Shown: positions 51,608 through 63,873, numbered from the stretch's first letter. The stretch: DNA of 64,000 nt from Apostichopus japonicus (GCF_037975245.1 NC_092569.1:28994668-29058667), one strand, 5' to 3'. The notes: generated from the sequence alone by a model not told the origin. Translations and numbers: made by a program.

Positions 51608-51900
51608 CAGGCGCGTAGCCAAGGGGGGGCCGGGGCGAAGGGGGCAGCCGCCCCCCTTGAGCATATTTTTTAATTTTTTTTTAATGTTTTTATGATATCG
51701 CTAGTATTTTCAAAAGAGAAAATGCTAAGATGCAACTTACAAGGCCTGGGAAGTGCCATTTCTAGCGATCTGGGAGGCATTTTCAGCCAAAATTTTCTTG
51801 TACGCTTCGTGCCAATCATGGTGGCGCTACGCTTAGATAGTTTGCAATGCCGAATCTACAGTTTCGCCCTTCCCGTGGCAAATTCCTGGCTACGCGCCTG
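51608..51900. mobile_element. hAT-like MITE, 293 bp
   Basis: Terminal inverted repeats of 14 bp, CAGGCGCGTAGCCA, with near-identical 8-bp flanks GTTCATAA (51600-51607) and GTTCATAT (51901-51908). Internal words AAGGCCTGGGAAGTG and TGGTGGCGCTACGCTTAGAT recur at 10100-10310 and 35764-35890. It lies between MRPL15 and CC2D1. Confidence 0.85.
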
Positions 51901-52177
51901 GTTCATATAAGAATCGTGATCCTATCTGATATAGCGTCGATAAATTGGTGAAGGGGACACAGACCCAAAAGTGGGGGTAGATTTTCTGAGGTGGGGTGGC
52001 CCCCCGGGGGGGTGGCTCAACCAGTCGGATCTATCAAAGATGGCGTCGCACGGACGCAGAATGACGTCAAACTACAAACTAGTGACTGCCATCAAAGCCT
52101 ATGACACATCAACAGTAGTCGTGAGACATTGGACGATATTGCCAGGACATGGCAACACTTATTTCAAAATCATATAA

Positions 52178-52330
52178 TAATAACAATAATAACAACAATG
52201 ACATCAACAACAACAACAACAGCAGCAACAACATAGCAACAACAGCAACAACAACAACAGCAACAACAGCAGCAGCAGCAACAACAGCAGCAGAAACAAC
52301 AACAGCAGCAGAAACAACACCAACATCATC
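52178..52330. repeat. CAA/CAG trinucleotide microsatellite
   Basis: A mixed run of AAC, AAT and AGC triplets. It opens frames of poly-Asn/Thr on one strand and poly-Leu/Val on the other; neither is a gene. Confidence 0.9.
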
Positions 52331-52834
52331 AGGAGGGATTAATAGAAATCGATGCAAACGGAATAGTAGAGTTAACTTCAGTTTGTAAGTTCGTCAAAAA
52401 CATCCAATTGAAAAAAAAAGCATAACCTTGTTGCGCGGCTCCCAAGTTACATCCAAAAAATGTACGATGTGCTTCAACTCAAGGGATCATATAAAAAAGC
52501 ACCCCTTTAGTGATATACCAATGATCCAAAATATATAATTATTATTCAAACCTATATATATACGCGGTTCCATTTGTCGTCTCCAACAACCTGCTATGAA
52601 ACGAATCTGGGTTCCCTCACTAAAAAGATCATGGACTTCTTTTGACCACTTCCTCTTTTCTTTAAGAGGAAGGTCTCATTTCTTCTCTTGTGCGTGCTAT
52701 TCCGGTGTCCACAATTCCTCTACTTTAATCTCATGTCAGGTCTCTTATATGTTGCCCATTGGCACGTTCGGCCTCTGTTGGGGTACGCGCTTGCGTCATA
52801 CAGTAGTATCATTTTCGCTATAGTGTCTGCTCTT

Positions 52835-52855
52835 AAATGGCTGCTAGTTTCAAGC
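52835..52855 (+). other. CC2D1: Possible alternative first exon or 5' UTR exon of CC2D1
   Basis: ATG followed by six codons (MAASFKP) leads directly into a strong donor, GTGAGT. The phase-0 end would splice in frame to CC2D1 exon 2 (QLGISLPG), bypassing the exon-1 start at 53056. It may instead be non-coding leader. Support is the splice site and frame only. Confidence 0.3.
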
Positions 52856-53055
52856 CGGTGAGTAACAACCTTGTGATTATGTAACGATTAAAAAGGTAAG
52901 TCTGTGTGCTGTTGACATTCTAGATATACCAAAAATAAAAAATCTACAGTATCATTGGCCCTATGTGATGACAACCAAGGAAACTCAGTTTCCGTCAAAT
53001 CTACCACGTCCTTCTTATTCCGTCATAGTGCTCTCTTAATGCTAGTGAAACAATC

Positions 53056-56000
53056 ATGTTTGGAAGAAAGAAGCAGAAAGATGTCCTCGATGAGAATGCT
53101 CAGAGTAAACTTGCCAAGGTAACACTTACTAATATTACTAGTTACAGTTATGTGAAGACTAGCCTTATGGCTACACCCTAGCATAGGCCTAGCCTATCTA
53201 TGTTAGTTTAGTAGGGGAAAAAAATGATCAGGAGGGACACTCAATTCCTCATCAAGGACCCTTTAGGAGAGAAAAAAAAAACTGAAGACATAAACACTCA
53301 GATCCGATTACAATGCTTAAAGTGCTTATCCAAAGCATTCGTAAACCCATTCACACTACAGTACTTTCCTTGCTTTCAAAATGCCTATAAGCACCTCCAG
53401 AGTTCAATAGAAATAAAATCCTTATCAAAATTTATGCCTCACCCCATCTCCCCCAATTTTTTAGTGTTATCATGTGCTAATATACACATTGGTTATTGTT
53501 AACCCTCAAGGTGCAATGTGTACAGTACTACAAATGTATTTGAAGACCAACTGTGCTATATATACATCCACCAAAGAGTAAATACAAATACTCCTACTAG
53601 GCCTAGGAGTAGTAGGACTAGCCTAGTCAAGTTAAGTCTTTAACTTATACTAGTTACTACTAGGCTAGGCTAGTTGCGAGACAGATAAACCAGGACAAGT
53701 CACTTCAAAATCTTCAATGTTGAAGCTCAGTGTCAACATGGACATCTTAAAGTTAAGCCATTGAAGTGCATGTGATCAGAGTTTATCTGTAGCCTGAACG
53801 TCACAAGATTGATCAACTGTGTGTGCTGTTGCCTTTTCATCTCATAGCAATTGGGAATCTCACTCCCAGGCATGGAAGACCTGGAAGAAACAGACGATGA
53901 TGACCCAGATGAAATGTTGGAGGCAGAGTTACTGGCTTTAATGGAAGAGGAAGCAGATAGCTCACCACCTCCATCTGGTCATTCTTGTAAGGGCTTGACA
54001 GCTTGTCTATAACATGTCGGTTTATTCGTCTTACATAAGTTTGCCTTAATTATCATTTACATTTATTTGCTCTTGGTTGTGAGCTTTATACCATTGAACA
54101 AGTTCTCTGATAACTCTTGCATGTTTCTTGGATCATTATCAGAATGTCAAACACATATTCTCTCAATTTCAGAGTCTATCTCAGGGGTCATTCCATGTCA
54201 TATCAACCAGTGGTCCCCAGGTGACCTCTTAGATTTTGATGAAACTTCATCATGTCCCAAATGAACACATACAAAAAAGTAAAATCATATATACTTCATG
54301 TCGTTTCGAGATACAGCACATTGAAACTTGGCCAAGACGGCCAATTTTTTTAAGTTCGCGATTTCCGTAAGAAGTGCCATTTGTGATATTTCCGACTTTG
54401 AAAGCTCATAACTCAGTCTTTGTACCTGGTAGAGAGCTCGAATTTAGTAATCGATCTTACTTCTTGCCAAAATTCATGAATCTGCACTCAATTTAGCTAT
54501 ATCTTCTTCATTTCTCTGGTTATGATCACCCAAAGTAGGCACTTTATTCAACTGAAAATGTTTTCAGAAAATTGGTTGATATGAGGCGGAATGACCCATC
54601 TTAGGAATACTCGGTTTTCAATTGTAAGAGGTTATTTGTGCATGTTAGGCCGTTTAGATCATTAATTTGGAATAGGCAGGTTATTATTGTTGTTAATTGC
54701 TAGTTTCCAAACATTTTACCAACCCTGTCGAGTCATACTGTAGCTTTGCAAATTTTGCCCTTGTTTCAGCTACTGTAAGACGAACACCTCAACGTTCTAT
54801 TCAAGGATATATCAATTTGTAGACAGTACAGAATTATACAAGTTTCATTTGGCAATTATTTCAAGGAAACTTAATCAGTCAAACAATGAACTGCATTGTT
54901 GTGTGGCTCTGGTGTCGAAAAAAGAAATCATTCTTGAAAATTAACCTTTTAAGTCATTTGCAAACAGTTTCTTTATCAGCATTGAACTATTCATTACAAA
55001 TTAGCAACAAGAAGTAAATAAATAATGATAATAATAATCGGGCAGTTTACTTTTTCAACCACGAACATGGGAGAAGCCCATAAGGGCTTACAAGTGGATT
55101 ACAGCTTTCACATTGGGTGGCTTCCAATACAACATTTTAATTCAAATTTGGAATCTTTTCAATTTACAAAGTCATTTCATATGGGAAAATTGTGGATTGC
55201 TCTTCGATGAAAAATCCACCATACAGTGGCCCAGCCGGGGATCGAACCATGAATCACCTGATTGCTAAGCCTCATTGCTTCAAATGCCACCGGCTTTATC
55301 CACTCAGCCACAGCACTGGTACCCTGAAACACAGGGTAGAGTAGTGCTGGAGTAGTCTTCATAGCATTTAAAACTATAATATTCAGCCTGGAATTAATTA
55401 TGTCTGGTATCTGAGTACTATGAACAGGGCAAAAGTTCTTTATAAATGCAATGATGCATACTGTAGTTACAGTTACTTTGTTTAGTATTTAGTACATCAG
55501 GACCTTTGTAGCTTAATGTTGTATGACACATGCATTATTTGAAAAAACTGCTATGTGAAGAATAAAATTGTTCTCTGAACTTGATTTTAGATTCATTTGT
55601 CTCATTTTTAACCAGCAAGGAAACAAGAAATGGAAATAGATGAAGCAGAGGATGATGAAGATATATTGGTAGGTGCTATTAATTATTAAATTCATGATTT
55701 TTCTTTGTTGTTTTTATTGTTTTGTTTTCGGTCTTGTCTTGAAGCCTTCCAGAGTTATACAAATATATTCTATGGGTCATTCCATGTCAAATCAGGGATG
55801 GCTGTTGCTGGACCCTCTCCAAAATCCCCCAAATTTATTTTGTATTCTTGGAACACCATGAAATAAGCATATTCTGAAATAAGCATATTCTGAAAATTTC
55901 AGTTGCATTCCTTCAAAAATGGCCAATTTATCACACTTTGAAATTTGGCAAATTGGCGCCACTGTGGCATTGCATAAATACATGTATATACATAATAAAT

Positions 56001-59000
56001 GTATATAGTATTTGCTTATATGACATTAAAGTCTGCACAGAACTGAATTGAATGACCTTGAAGGCTCACAAACATGTGGAACATCAAAACAGGCAAACTT
56101 TGAGGATATTTCATATAAGTATTTAAGGCAAAACACCCTCCTGAAATGTTTGTACATACAGGGTGGTACTATATCTCTTCCAGACAAAATAACAAATTTT
56201 TCAACACAACGTGTTTTGAGTTACTGGCTGTAAAAGACGACCTCTTTTGTACATCAGAGCAACTTAACAACCTCATAAATTAATACTGAGAAATGCTAGA
56301 ACCCTGATATTTGGTAATGTGTACTGAAAGAATACTTATAATTAAAGTACTAAACCCTCACATCTCTAAAATGATTACGTCGGTAAAAACTTGGCATCAA
56401 AACCCCTTCCTCATGCTGAATCGCAGCATGAAATAGCAACTTCAGAGCTGCAAAACTTGCAAATATATTACAGGAAAGCAAAAATGTGATAATATAAAAT
56501 ATCTTTAGTATTGTTTGTACTAGACATAATAACCTCTGAAAGAATCAAGTACCCTGCAGCAATGGTTTAGGAACAATTCATCACTAAAAAAAGCACATTG
56601 AAGTTCACTCCACAATGCAATGATTTATAGCCTTAATTTTTTATTTTCCATTTCTATTGTATAGACTCTATAGGCTTCTGTAATGGAAAGGTAGTAGGAT
56701 GTTTTATTGTTGAGAAATGATACCTCAAAAATCAAGAAAATGCCCAAATGCCACGGTGGCAACAAATTGCAGAATTTCAAGTTTGATAACTCTGCCAATT
56801 TTGAACCAATGCAACTGAAATTTTCAGAATATATGCTTCCTTCATGGTATTCCATGCATACAATTAATTTGGAATTTTTAAAAGATGTTGAAACTACAAC
56901 ATACTCCAAAATTTGGTGATTTGATGGAATGACCCATATCTTCATATTCAGAATTTGAAGAGAGAAAGAATGAGTTATGTTTTAAAACATCAAGTTTTGG
57001 TTTGGATTTATGACCGATTCATATTAATCAAATTTATTGCTTTAGGACAGTTGCGTGCATTGGCGTCTTTAAATGTTGTAATCCTATTTTGTACTAAATG
57101 TCTATTAAGTTATTGCAAAGTTTTGCTCTGAAAAAATTGTGAAAGATGTCAAAATTTGGTATTGCAAATGAATAGTAATACAATAGTTCACTAGCTACAA
57201 GTAGGCTAGAGAGTCCAGTTATGGTCACTCTTGAGGAATAATTTATTTTGTATTGTAAAGCATTGAATCAATGTGCCAGAAAATGAGCAATTTGCTACAT
57301 AAATTAAAATATATCAGTTTGGTATTGTACAAGGGACCAGGGTTGCCAGATCATCTACTGTATTTTGTAACTAGCCAAATTGGCCTCAAAATTGGGTGAG
57401 ATAATGTCAAATTTATAGGAATTTGCTAACATTATTTAATGACAGTTTACCTTGTGGGTAAGAAAGTTTGTGTGTAAGTAATTGTATCGTAATTGAGGGT
57501 GTCTTAAATGAAACATGGAGTAAAACATGATTAAAAATTGCCAATTAATATCCTTACATGCTGGTAGGCTCTGATGTGCAACTTTAAATGGGACTGAACA
57601 GCATAAAATAATTGAAATTAATGTTTCTTTGGGGAATTTAGCAATTTTTAGCTACCTGTACTGTACAACCTTTTTTTTTTTTTTTTTAAATTGGTAGACC
57701 ATTCAAATATATGCCTAAATTTGTCAACCCTGCACTGAACCATTTAACGCTTTATTCAGTATTTATATTCCATTGTCACTCCTGCTAAAATTTCAGAAAG
57801 GATCTTACTATCGGGATGAGAACATGAAACAATCTGTTTCTTCATGAGGCATTTAATTGGACATGACAAAATTGACAACAAACAAAAGGCAAATTCTTCA
57901 AAATATGAAGTGTAGTGAGCTTTCTGATCTAGTTATGTTGTCCTGTTGGGTCAAGCTTTGGGGATTACCAGCTGTCTACTGCTTGACCAAATGTAAGAAA
58001 ATGTAAGAAAACAAGTCTCGTGTCCGGAAACCGAAGAGAGTTTGGTATAGTAGATTCAGGTGCGACGAATACATCCACTCATGACACAGTCATGTCACAG
58101 ATCGTTGTTCAAATCTCAAAATTGACTTACTGTGTTCTTAACTTAAATGAAGAAGCTTGGATCTGATATTAACCTTATACCTAATTAATGGGTTGTACCA
58201 GTATGATTATTATTATAATTTACTATAAATTTGAATTTACCTGTATGTAACAACCAGTCAGTTGTATCATAACTAGTGGTTGTTCATACTGCATAACTTC
58301 AAAATAAAGTACTCAAGAATTCAATATTTTATTTTCAATAGGCGGAGCTTGCTGGAATTGAATCTCTGAAAGGTGACAGCCCGTCTCCCGAGCCGCCTCC
58401 CCCGGCATCAAAGCCAGGGGTGGTTAAACGAGAAGCGCCCCCATCCAAAGAAGAAACACATGTAGCTCCTCCGTCAAGACCGCCCGTGGCACAGCCTAGA
58501 AGCAATGTTTCCCAACCATTGAATATTCAACCTCTGGAACCAACCCCTGCTGTATCCCCGGCTCAAACAACAGTCGCCGGTGTCCATAGGCCTGCGCCGA
58601 TTCACAAGCCACCCGCCGTCCCCGAGACTCGTAAGCAGGAGGACCACCAGTCAACGTTTGTGCCAGCAGTAACGCATCAACCTCAGGTTGTGATTCCCCA
58701 GGGCAATGCCGGGGTCTACCCTAGACCGGACTACCCAGGATCTGATAGGATTATGGCGTCAGTCCCTAAACAGGTAAAACCCATTTCTTGCTGTAATATT
58801 AACTGAAGAAGAAAGGTACAGATTCGGTCATTTCGGTCATTCAGATTTCGGTCATTCAGATTTCGGTCATTCAGATTCGGTCACAAATAACAAGATATAT
58901 GCTTCATTAAACTTCCAAAGTTATGGTCTATCTTAAATCAGAATTGAAATTCATTTTGAAAGAATGTATCAATGGTTGGTGTAATGCTGTGTACAGTTAA

Positions 59001-61297
59001 AGATTTAGACTTTCTCCAACTTTCATTAGATATGATTTATAGCTAATATTTGTTTTGACTCAAAGTCAAACTTTGCAATCTAATGCAGTTCGCTTGATTC
59101 TTTCATCATATGTCATAAATTAACAGTAAAAACGTTAATATGAGTTGACGTTAAGTACGCCAACTACTATACATCACAATATACCCTTTCTTGATAACTA
59201 AGATTTTAATCTGTATGTTTTGCTCTTTGGTAATGAATATGGGTTTCAGCAAAGGGGATGATGTTTGTGGATATTACCCTTGCTTTGTTCCTCAAACGGA
59301 TAATTCATACAAGATCATTTCAATCAATCATTTTCACATTTCTGTGTACATATTGAATTTTTCTAGACCAAAATTTTTTCTCTTACAGCCAATAGGCCCC
59401 GGTGGTGTGACAACAATTATTGAATCTCGCATCAGAAATTACGAGACAGCTCTTTCGAATGCTCGTTTGAATCACCAAGATACAAAAGCAAGGCGATATG
59501 ACAGAGGATTGCAGGTGTGTAGTATCATCAATGATTTGATAATAATAATTAATAATTAACATTTCTTATATAGCGCAACTTACAATAAAGTCTCCCCGCG
59601 CTGTACTTAACCCTGGTCATTGATAACTTGTCAAACCTACACACCAAAGTGTGCACAATCCAAACAATCTCTCCTGGGGCACCACAGTGCACCACAGCCA
59701 CGTGTCCCCAGGGGGGACTTCCCATAGGGTGCAGCCACAAACCGGCACACGCAACTATATTTACAAGTCACCTCGCAAGTCCCCAGAAGAGAGGCAATGG
59801 AGATAAAGTGCCTTGCCCAAGGACACAACGCAATGATCTGGCCAGGTTTCAAACCTGTAATCCTGGAAGTGTTAATTGTGGTAGTAAGTTTATATGTCAA
59901 GATATGTCAGATTGTGAAGGACCTTATAGAACTGTGAGTGAGTGTACCCAATGATCTCTGCATGGTCATCCGCATGGTCAACGCTGAAGACTCTCTGATG
60001 TCCTGGTTCTGACTTTATTTTCGGACAAATTTAAAGGGTGTGAAGACTCGCGCAAAAAGAAATGTCTAAAGCCGGTAATCTGACCTAGTTTCGAATGAGG
60101 TGTAACAGAAGTGTTAGACACCACCATCGATCCCAGAAAATACACACACAGCTTGCTACCGTCAGTAATTAGACACTAGTGTACTTACAGCTGCGGTCAA
60201 TACCCACAGCACAGTGTACATATAATAGCAGCAATGGACATCTCAGGTCTAGATAAAAGATAACAAGGTATCACCTTTCATTACTGTACTGTCTGCATTT
60301 TGTCGCGACATGAACAAAACGTCACTTGCAAGCAACGGAAAGTTAACTTTTTCAGATGGCCGCACGGTTTGGGGCGAGTCTTCAATACCTTTAACTCGGT
60401 TGTTTTATACTGAGATGAAACTAACAATATTTTATTGCAAGGAATCGCAAAGCTTCTGGTTGAATTTTCTCTGGTTAATCATGATTTCTTTGCTCAATGT
60501 AATTTTTAAATCTTAGCCAAAAATTACGACTGAAGATGGGAAGAGTAGTTTAGCATAACTTTGCCCCCCAGTAAAGCAATCTGTTTTCGAACAGATAGTA
60601 ATCAATATGAAATCTACATGACACAGAATTGATTTAACGGTGATATCCTAAATATGTCATAACTTTATGATCACTTGGTACGAAGTATAGGAATGAGAAA
60701 GACAATAGTCTAAAGACAATACAAGCTCATTTGTCCAAAGAGAGTGAATTTACATTGTATGATCGGACTGCAAAGGCGTAGTGGTGTCATTTGTGATTTC
60801 AATGCAGTCCTTGGGATTTGTGATTTAAGGATATGTTAGATTATCTTGGTTTGAAAGATTAACTGTGAATTTGAACTTTGGCATTCTGTGATTGTCTTTA
60901 ACTAGTGCCTCACAAAGGGAGTAACTAAAAAATTAAGTTGAAAGCAATTATCATGAAGTTTATGACTTTGTTTATGGTATACAATTTTGACTTGTTTACA
61001 ATTATGTATAGATTCGTCCATGGGACTTAGTACTAATGTTCTGCTGTGCAATATTTGATGAATTATTTTCCAAGTCTTAAATGATAAAGTTCTTTCCCAT
61101 TTAACGTCGTCTTCTGACATCACCGTTGAAAATCTGCTTCTAACAACAGACACTTAAAGACCTTCATAAGAGAGCCAAAGCAGGACGGCGAGTTGATGAA
61201 TCAGAGGTCCCGCCAGAAGTGGCTGTAGGGATCAGCCAAGAAGTGGAAAGGCCACCAATGGATGCTACTACCACAGAACCCCAGACTACAGTCCCAG
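53056..61297 (+). CDS. CC2D1: CC2D1A/CC2D1B (Lgd) orthologue, 5' part; 3' end beyond window
   Basis: Exons: 53056-53118, 53848-53986, 55616-55668, 58342-58773, 59389-59514, 61150-61297 (the last ends in phase 1). This gives 320 residues before the window ends. Family: DM14- and C2-domain proteins (Drosophila Lethal giant discs) that bind ESCRT-III CHMP4/Shrub and modulate Notch trafficking; vertebrate CC2D1A was also described as a DRE-binding repressor. Exons 1-2 show an acidic stretch (MEDLEETDDDDPDEMLEAEL) like the N-terminus of human CC2D1A. Exon 3 continues it. Exon 4 (144 codons) is a Pro-rich linker. Exons 5-6 encode the first DM14 domain, including RIRNYETALSNARL, RRYDRGLQTLKDL and VDESEVPPEVAVG. 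The remaining DM14 repeats and the C2 domain should lie downstream. I cannot say whether it is the 1A, 1B or a pre-duplication gene; an invertebrate would usually have one. Exon 6 ends at the first donor of a 45-copy satellite. Confidence 0.93.
54185..54598. mobile_element. Short GGTCATTCC-ended element, 414 bp
   Basis: Left GGGGTCATTCCATGTCATAT and right ATATGAGGCGGAATGACCC are inverted. The interior differs from the two longer copies, so it may be a separate subfamily. It lies in CC2D1 intron 2. Confidence 0.7.
55022..55330 (-). mobile_element. tRNA-derived SINE, second family, in CC2D1 intron 2
   Basis: The minus strand reads GCTGTGGCTGAGTGGATAAA (A box) and GGTTCGATCCCCGGC (B box) with a long variable arm, as in Leu/Ser-type tRNAs. 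About 200 bp of body follows, ending in ATTATTATTATCATTATT. Confidence 0.8.
55773..56936. mobile_element. GGTCATTCC-ended long-inverted-repeat element, 1.16 kb
   Basis: Left TGGGTCATTCCATGTCAAAT, right GATTTGATGGAATGACCCA, with TA on both sides. The body matches the 48422 element through several hundred bases. It lies in CC2D1 intron 3. Confidence 0.82.
58832..58893. repeat. 16-17-bp minisatellite, about 4 copies
   Basis: TTCGGTCATTCAGAT units lie about 60 bp inside CC2D1 intron 4. Confidence 0.85.
59540..59866 (-). mobile_element. Second copy of the same SINE, head-truncated, in CC2D1 intron 5
   Basis: Shares ACACACCAAAGTGTGCACAA, TCTCTCCTGGGGCAC and AGTGCCTTGCCCAAGGACAC with 39120-39350. 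It lacks most of the tRNA-like head past the B box. The tail is AT-rich (AATAATAATTAATAATTAA). It begins about 26 bp after exon 5. Confidence 0.82.
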
Positions 61298-63873
61298 GTA
61301 AGCACCTAGAACCACAGAACCCCAGACTACAGTCCCAGGTAAGCATCTAGAACCACAGAACCCCAGACTACAGTCACAGGTAAGCACCTAGAACCATACT
61401 ATTGCTACTACCACAGAACCCAAGACTACAGTCCCAGGTAAGCACCTAGAACCATACTATTGCTCCTAACACAGAACCCCAGGCTACAGTCACAGGTAAG
61501 CACCTAGAACCATACTATTGCTACTACCATAGAACCCCAGACTACAGTCCCAGGTAAGTACCTAGAACCATACTATTGCTACTACCACAGAATCCCAGAC
61601 TACAGTCCCAGGTAAGCACCTAGAACCATACTATTGCTACTACCACAGAACCCCAGACTACAGTCCCAGGTAAGCACCTAGAACCATACTATTGCTACTA
61701 CCACAGAACCCCAGACTACAATCACAGGTAAGCACCTAGAACCATACTATTGCTACTACCACAGAACCCCAGACTACAATCACAGGTAAGCACCTAGAAC
61801 CATACTATTGTTACTACCACAGAACCCCAGGCTACAGTCCCAGGTAAGCACCTAGAACCATACTATTGCTACTACCACAGAACCCCAGACTACAATCACA
61901 GGTAAGCACCTAGAACCATACTATTGTTACTACCACAGAACCCCAGGCTACAATCACAGGTAAGCACCTAGAACCATACTATTGCTACTACCACAGAACC
62001 CCAAACTACAGTCACAGGTAAGCACCTAGAACCATACTATTGCTACTACCACAGAACCCCAGACTACAGTCACAGGTAAGCACCTAGAACCATACTATTG
62101 CTACTACCACAGAACCCCAGACTACAGTCACAGGTAAGCACCTAGAACCATACTATTGCTACTACCACAGAACCCCAGACTACAGTCCCAGGTAAGCACC
62201 TAGAACCATACTATTGCTACTGCCACAGAATCCCAGACTACAGTCCCAGGTAAGCACCTAGGACCATACTATTGCTACTACCACAGAACCCCAGACTACA
62301 GTCCCAGGTAAGCACCTAGAACCATACTATTGCTACTACCACAGAACCCCAGACTACAATCACAGGTAAGCACCTAGAACCATACTATTGCTACTACCAC
62401 AGAACCCCAGACTACAATCACAGGTAAGCACCTAGAACCATACTATTGTTACTACCACAGAACCCCAGGCTACAGTCCCAGGTAAGCACCTAGAACCATA
62501 CTATTGCTACTACCACAGAACCCCAGGCTACAGTCACAGGTAAGCACCTAGAACCGTACTATTGCTACTACCACAGAACCCCAGACTACAATCACAGGTA
62601 AGCACCTAGAACCGTACTATTGCTACTACCACAGAACCCCAGACTACAATCACAGGTAAGCACCTAGAACCGTACTATTGTTACTACCACAGAACCCCAG
62701 GCTACAGTCCCAGGTAAGCACCTAGAACCATACTATTGCTACTACCACAGAACAACAGACTACAATCACAGGTAACACCTAGAACCATACTATTGCTACT
62801 ACCACAGAACCCCAGACTACAATCACAGGTAAGCACCTAGAACCGTACTATTGTTACTAACACAGAATCCCAGGCTGCAGTCCCAGGTAAGCACCTAGTA
62901 CCGTACTATTGTTACTACCACAGAACCCCAGGCTACAGTCCCAGGTAAGCACCTAGAACCGTACTATTGTTACTACCACAGAACCCCAGGCTGCAGTCCC
63001 AGGTAAGCACCTAGAACCATACTATTGCTACTACCACAGAACCCCAGACTACAATCACAGGTAAGCACCTAGAACCGTACTATTGTTACTACCACAGAAC
63101 CCCAGGCTACAGTCCCAGGTAAGCACCTAGAACCATACTATTGCTACTACCACAGAACCCCAGACTACAATCACAGGTAAGCACCTAGAACCATACTATT
63201 GCTACTACCACAGAACCCCAGACTACAATCACAGGTAAGCACCTAGAACCGTACTATTGTTACTAACACAGAACCCCAGGCTACAGTCCCAGGTAAGCAC
63301 CTAGTACCATACTATTGTTACTACCACAGAACCCCAGGCTACAGTCCCAGGTAAGCACCTAGAACCGTACTATTGTTACTACCACAGAACCCCAGCCTGC
63401 AGTCCCAGGTAAGCACCTAGAACCATACTATTGTTACTACCACAGAACCACAGGCTACAGTCCCAGGTAAGCACCTAGAACCATACTATTGCTACTACCA
63501 CAGAACCCCAGACTACAGTCACAGGTAAGCACCTAGAACCATACTATTGTTACTACCACAGAACCACAGGCTACAGTCCCAGGTAAGCACCTAGAACCAT
63601 ACTATTGCTACTACCACAGAACCCCAGACTACAGTCCCAGGTAAGCACCTAGAACCATACTATTGCTACTACCACAGAACCCCAGACTACAATCACAGGT
63701 AAGCACCTAGAACCATACTATTGCTACTACCACAGAACCCCAGACTACAATCACAGGTAAGCACCTAGAACCATACTATTGTTACTACCACAGAACCCCA
63801 GGCTACAGTCCCAGGTAAGCACCTAGAACCATACTATTGCTACTACCACAGAACCCCAGACTACAATCACAGG
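61298..63873 (+). repeat. 58-bp tandem array, about 45 copies, each carrying a 5' splice site
   Basis: The array begins at the 3' end of CC2D1 exon 6 and fills the start of its last visible intron. The first two units are 41 bp, lacking a 17-bp block; the rest are about 58 bp. Each unit reads donor GTAAGC, ACCTAGAACC, a TACTATTGCTACTACC stretch, ACAG, then a 21-nt copy of the exon-6 tail ending in CAG before the next GTAAGC. Copies fall into subtypes: CAGTCCCAG, CAGTCACAG or CAATCACAG endings, and AGACTAC versus AGGCTAC. The unit is not a multiple of 3, so no long ORF exists. The array stops at about 63873. Confidence 0.95.

Larger units (their letters stand above)
51139..53055. promoter_or_regulatory. 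Shared upstream region of divergent MRPL15 and CC2D1
   Basis: About 1.9 kb separates the two start codons, so both promoters must lie here or in unseen 5' UTR introns. The block contains a hAT-like MITE (51608-51900), a CAA/CAG trinucleotide tract (about 52180-52330) and a possible upstream CC2D1 exon ending at 52855, where ATGGCTGCTAGTTTCAAGCC(G) is followed by GTGAGT. No convincing TATA box or CpG island was seen. Confidence 0.4.

Noticed and set aside
52109-52388. Poly-Leu/Val and poly-Asn/Thr ORFs
   Set aside because: Translation of a CAA/CAG microsatellite.
54770-54774. A 5-nt micro-exon CTACT in CC2D1 intron 2, flanked by TTTCAG and GTAAGA
   Set aside because: Including it would shift exon 3 out of frame and hit a stop. 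Exon 2 joined directly to exon 3 (55616) is in phase and gives a sensible acidic segment.
55240-55325. A Leu/Ser-type tRNA gene on the minus strand
   Set aside because: Stems do not pair well and an approximately 200-bp body with an ATT tail follows; best seen as a SINE.
61298-63873. CRISPR array
   Set aside because: Spacing is regular but there are no unique spacers; the host is eukaryotic and the unit is a continuous satellite.
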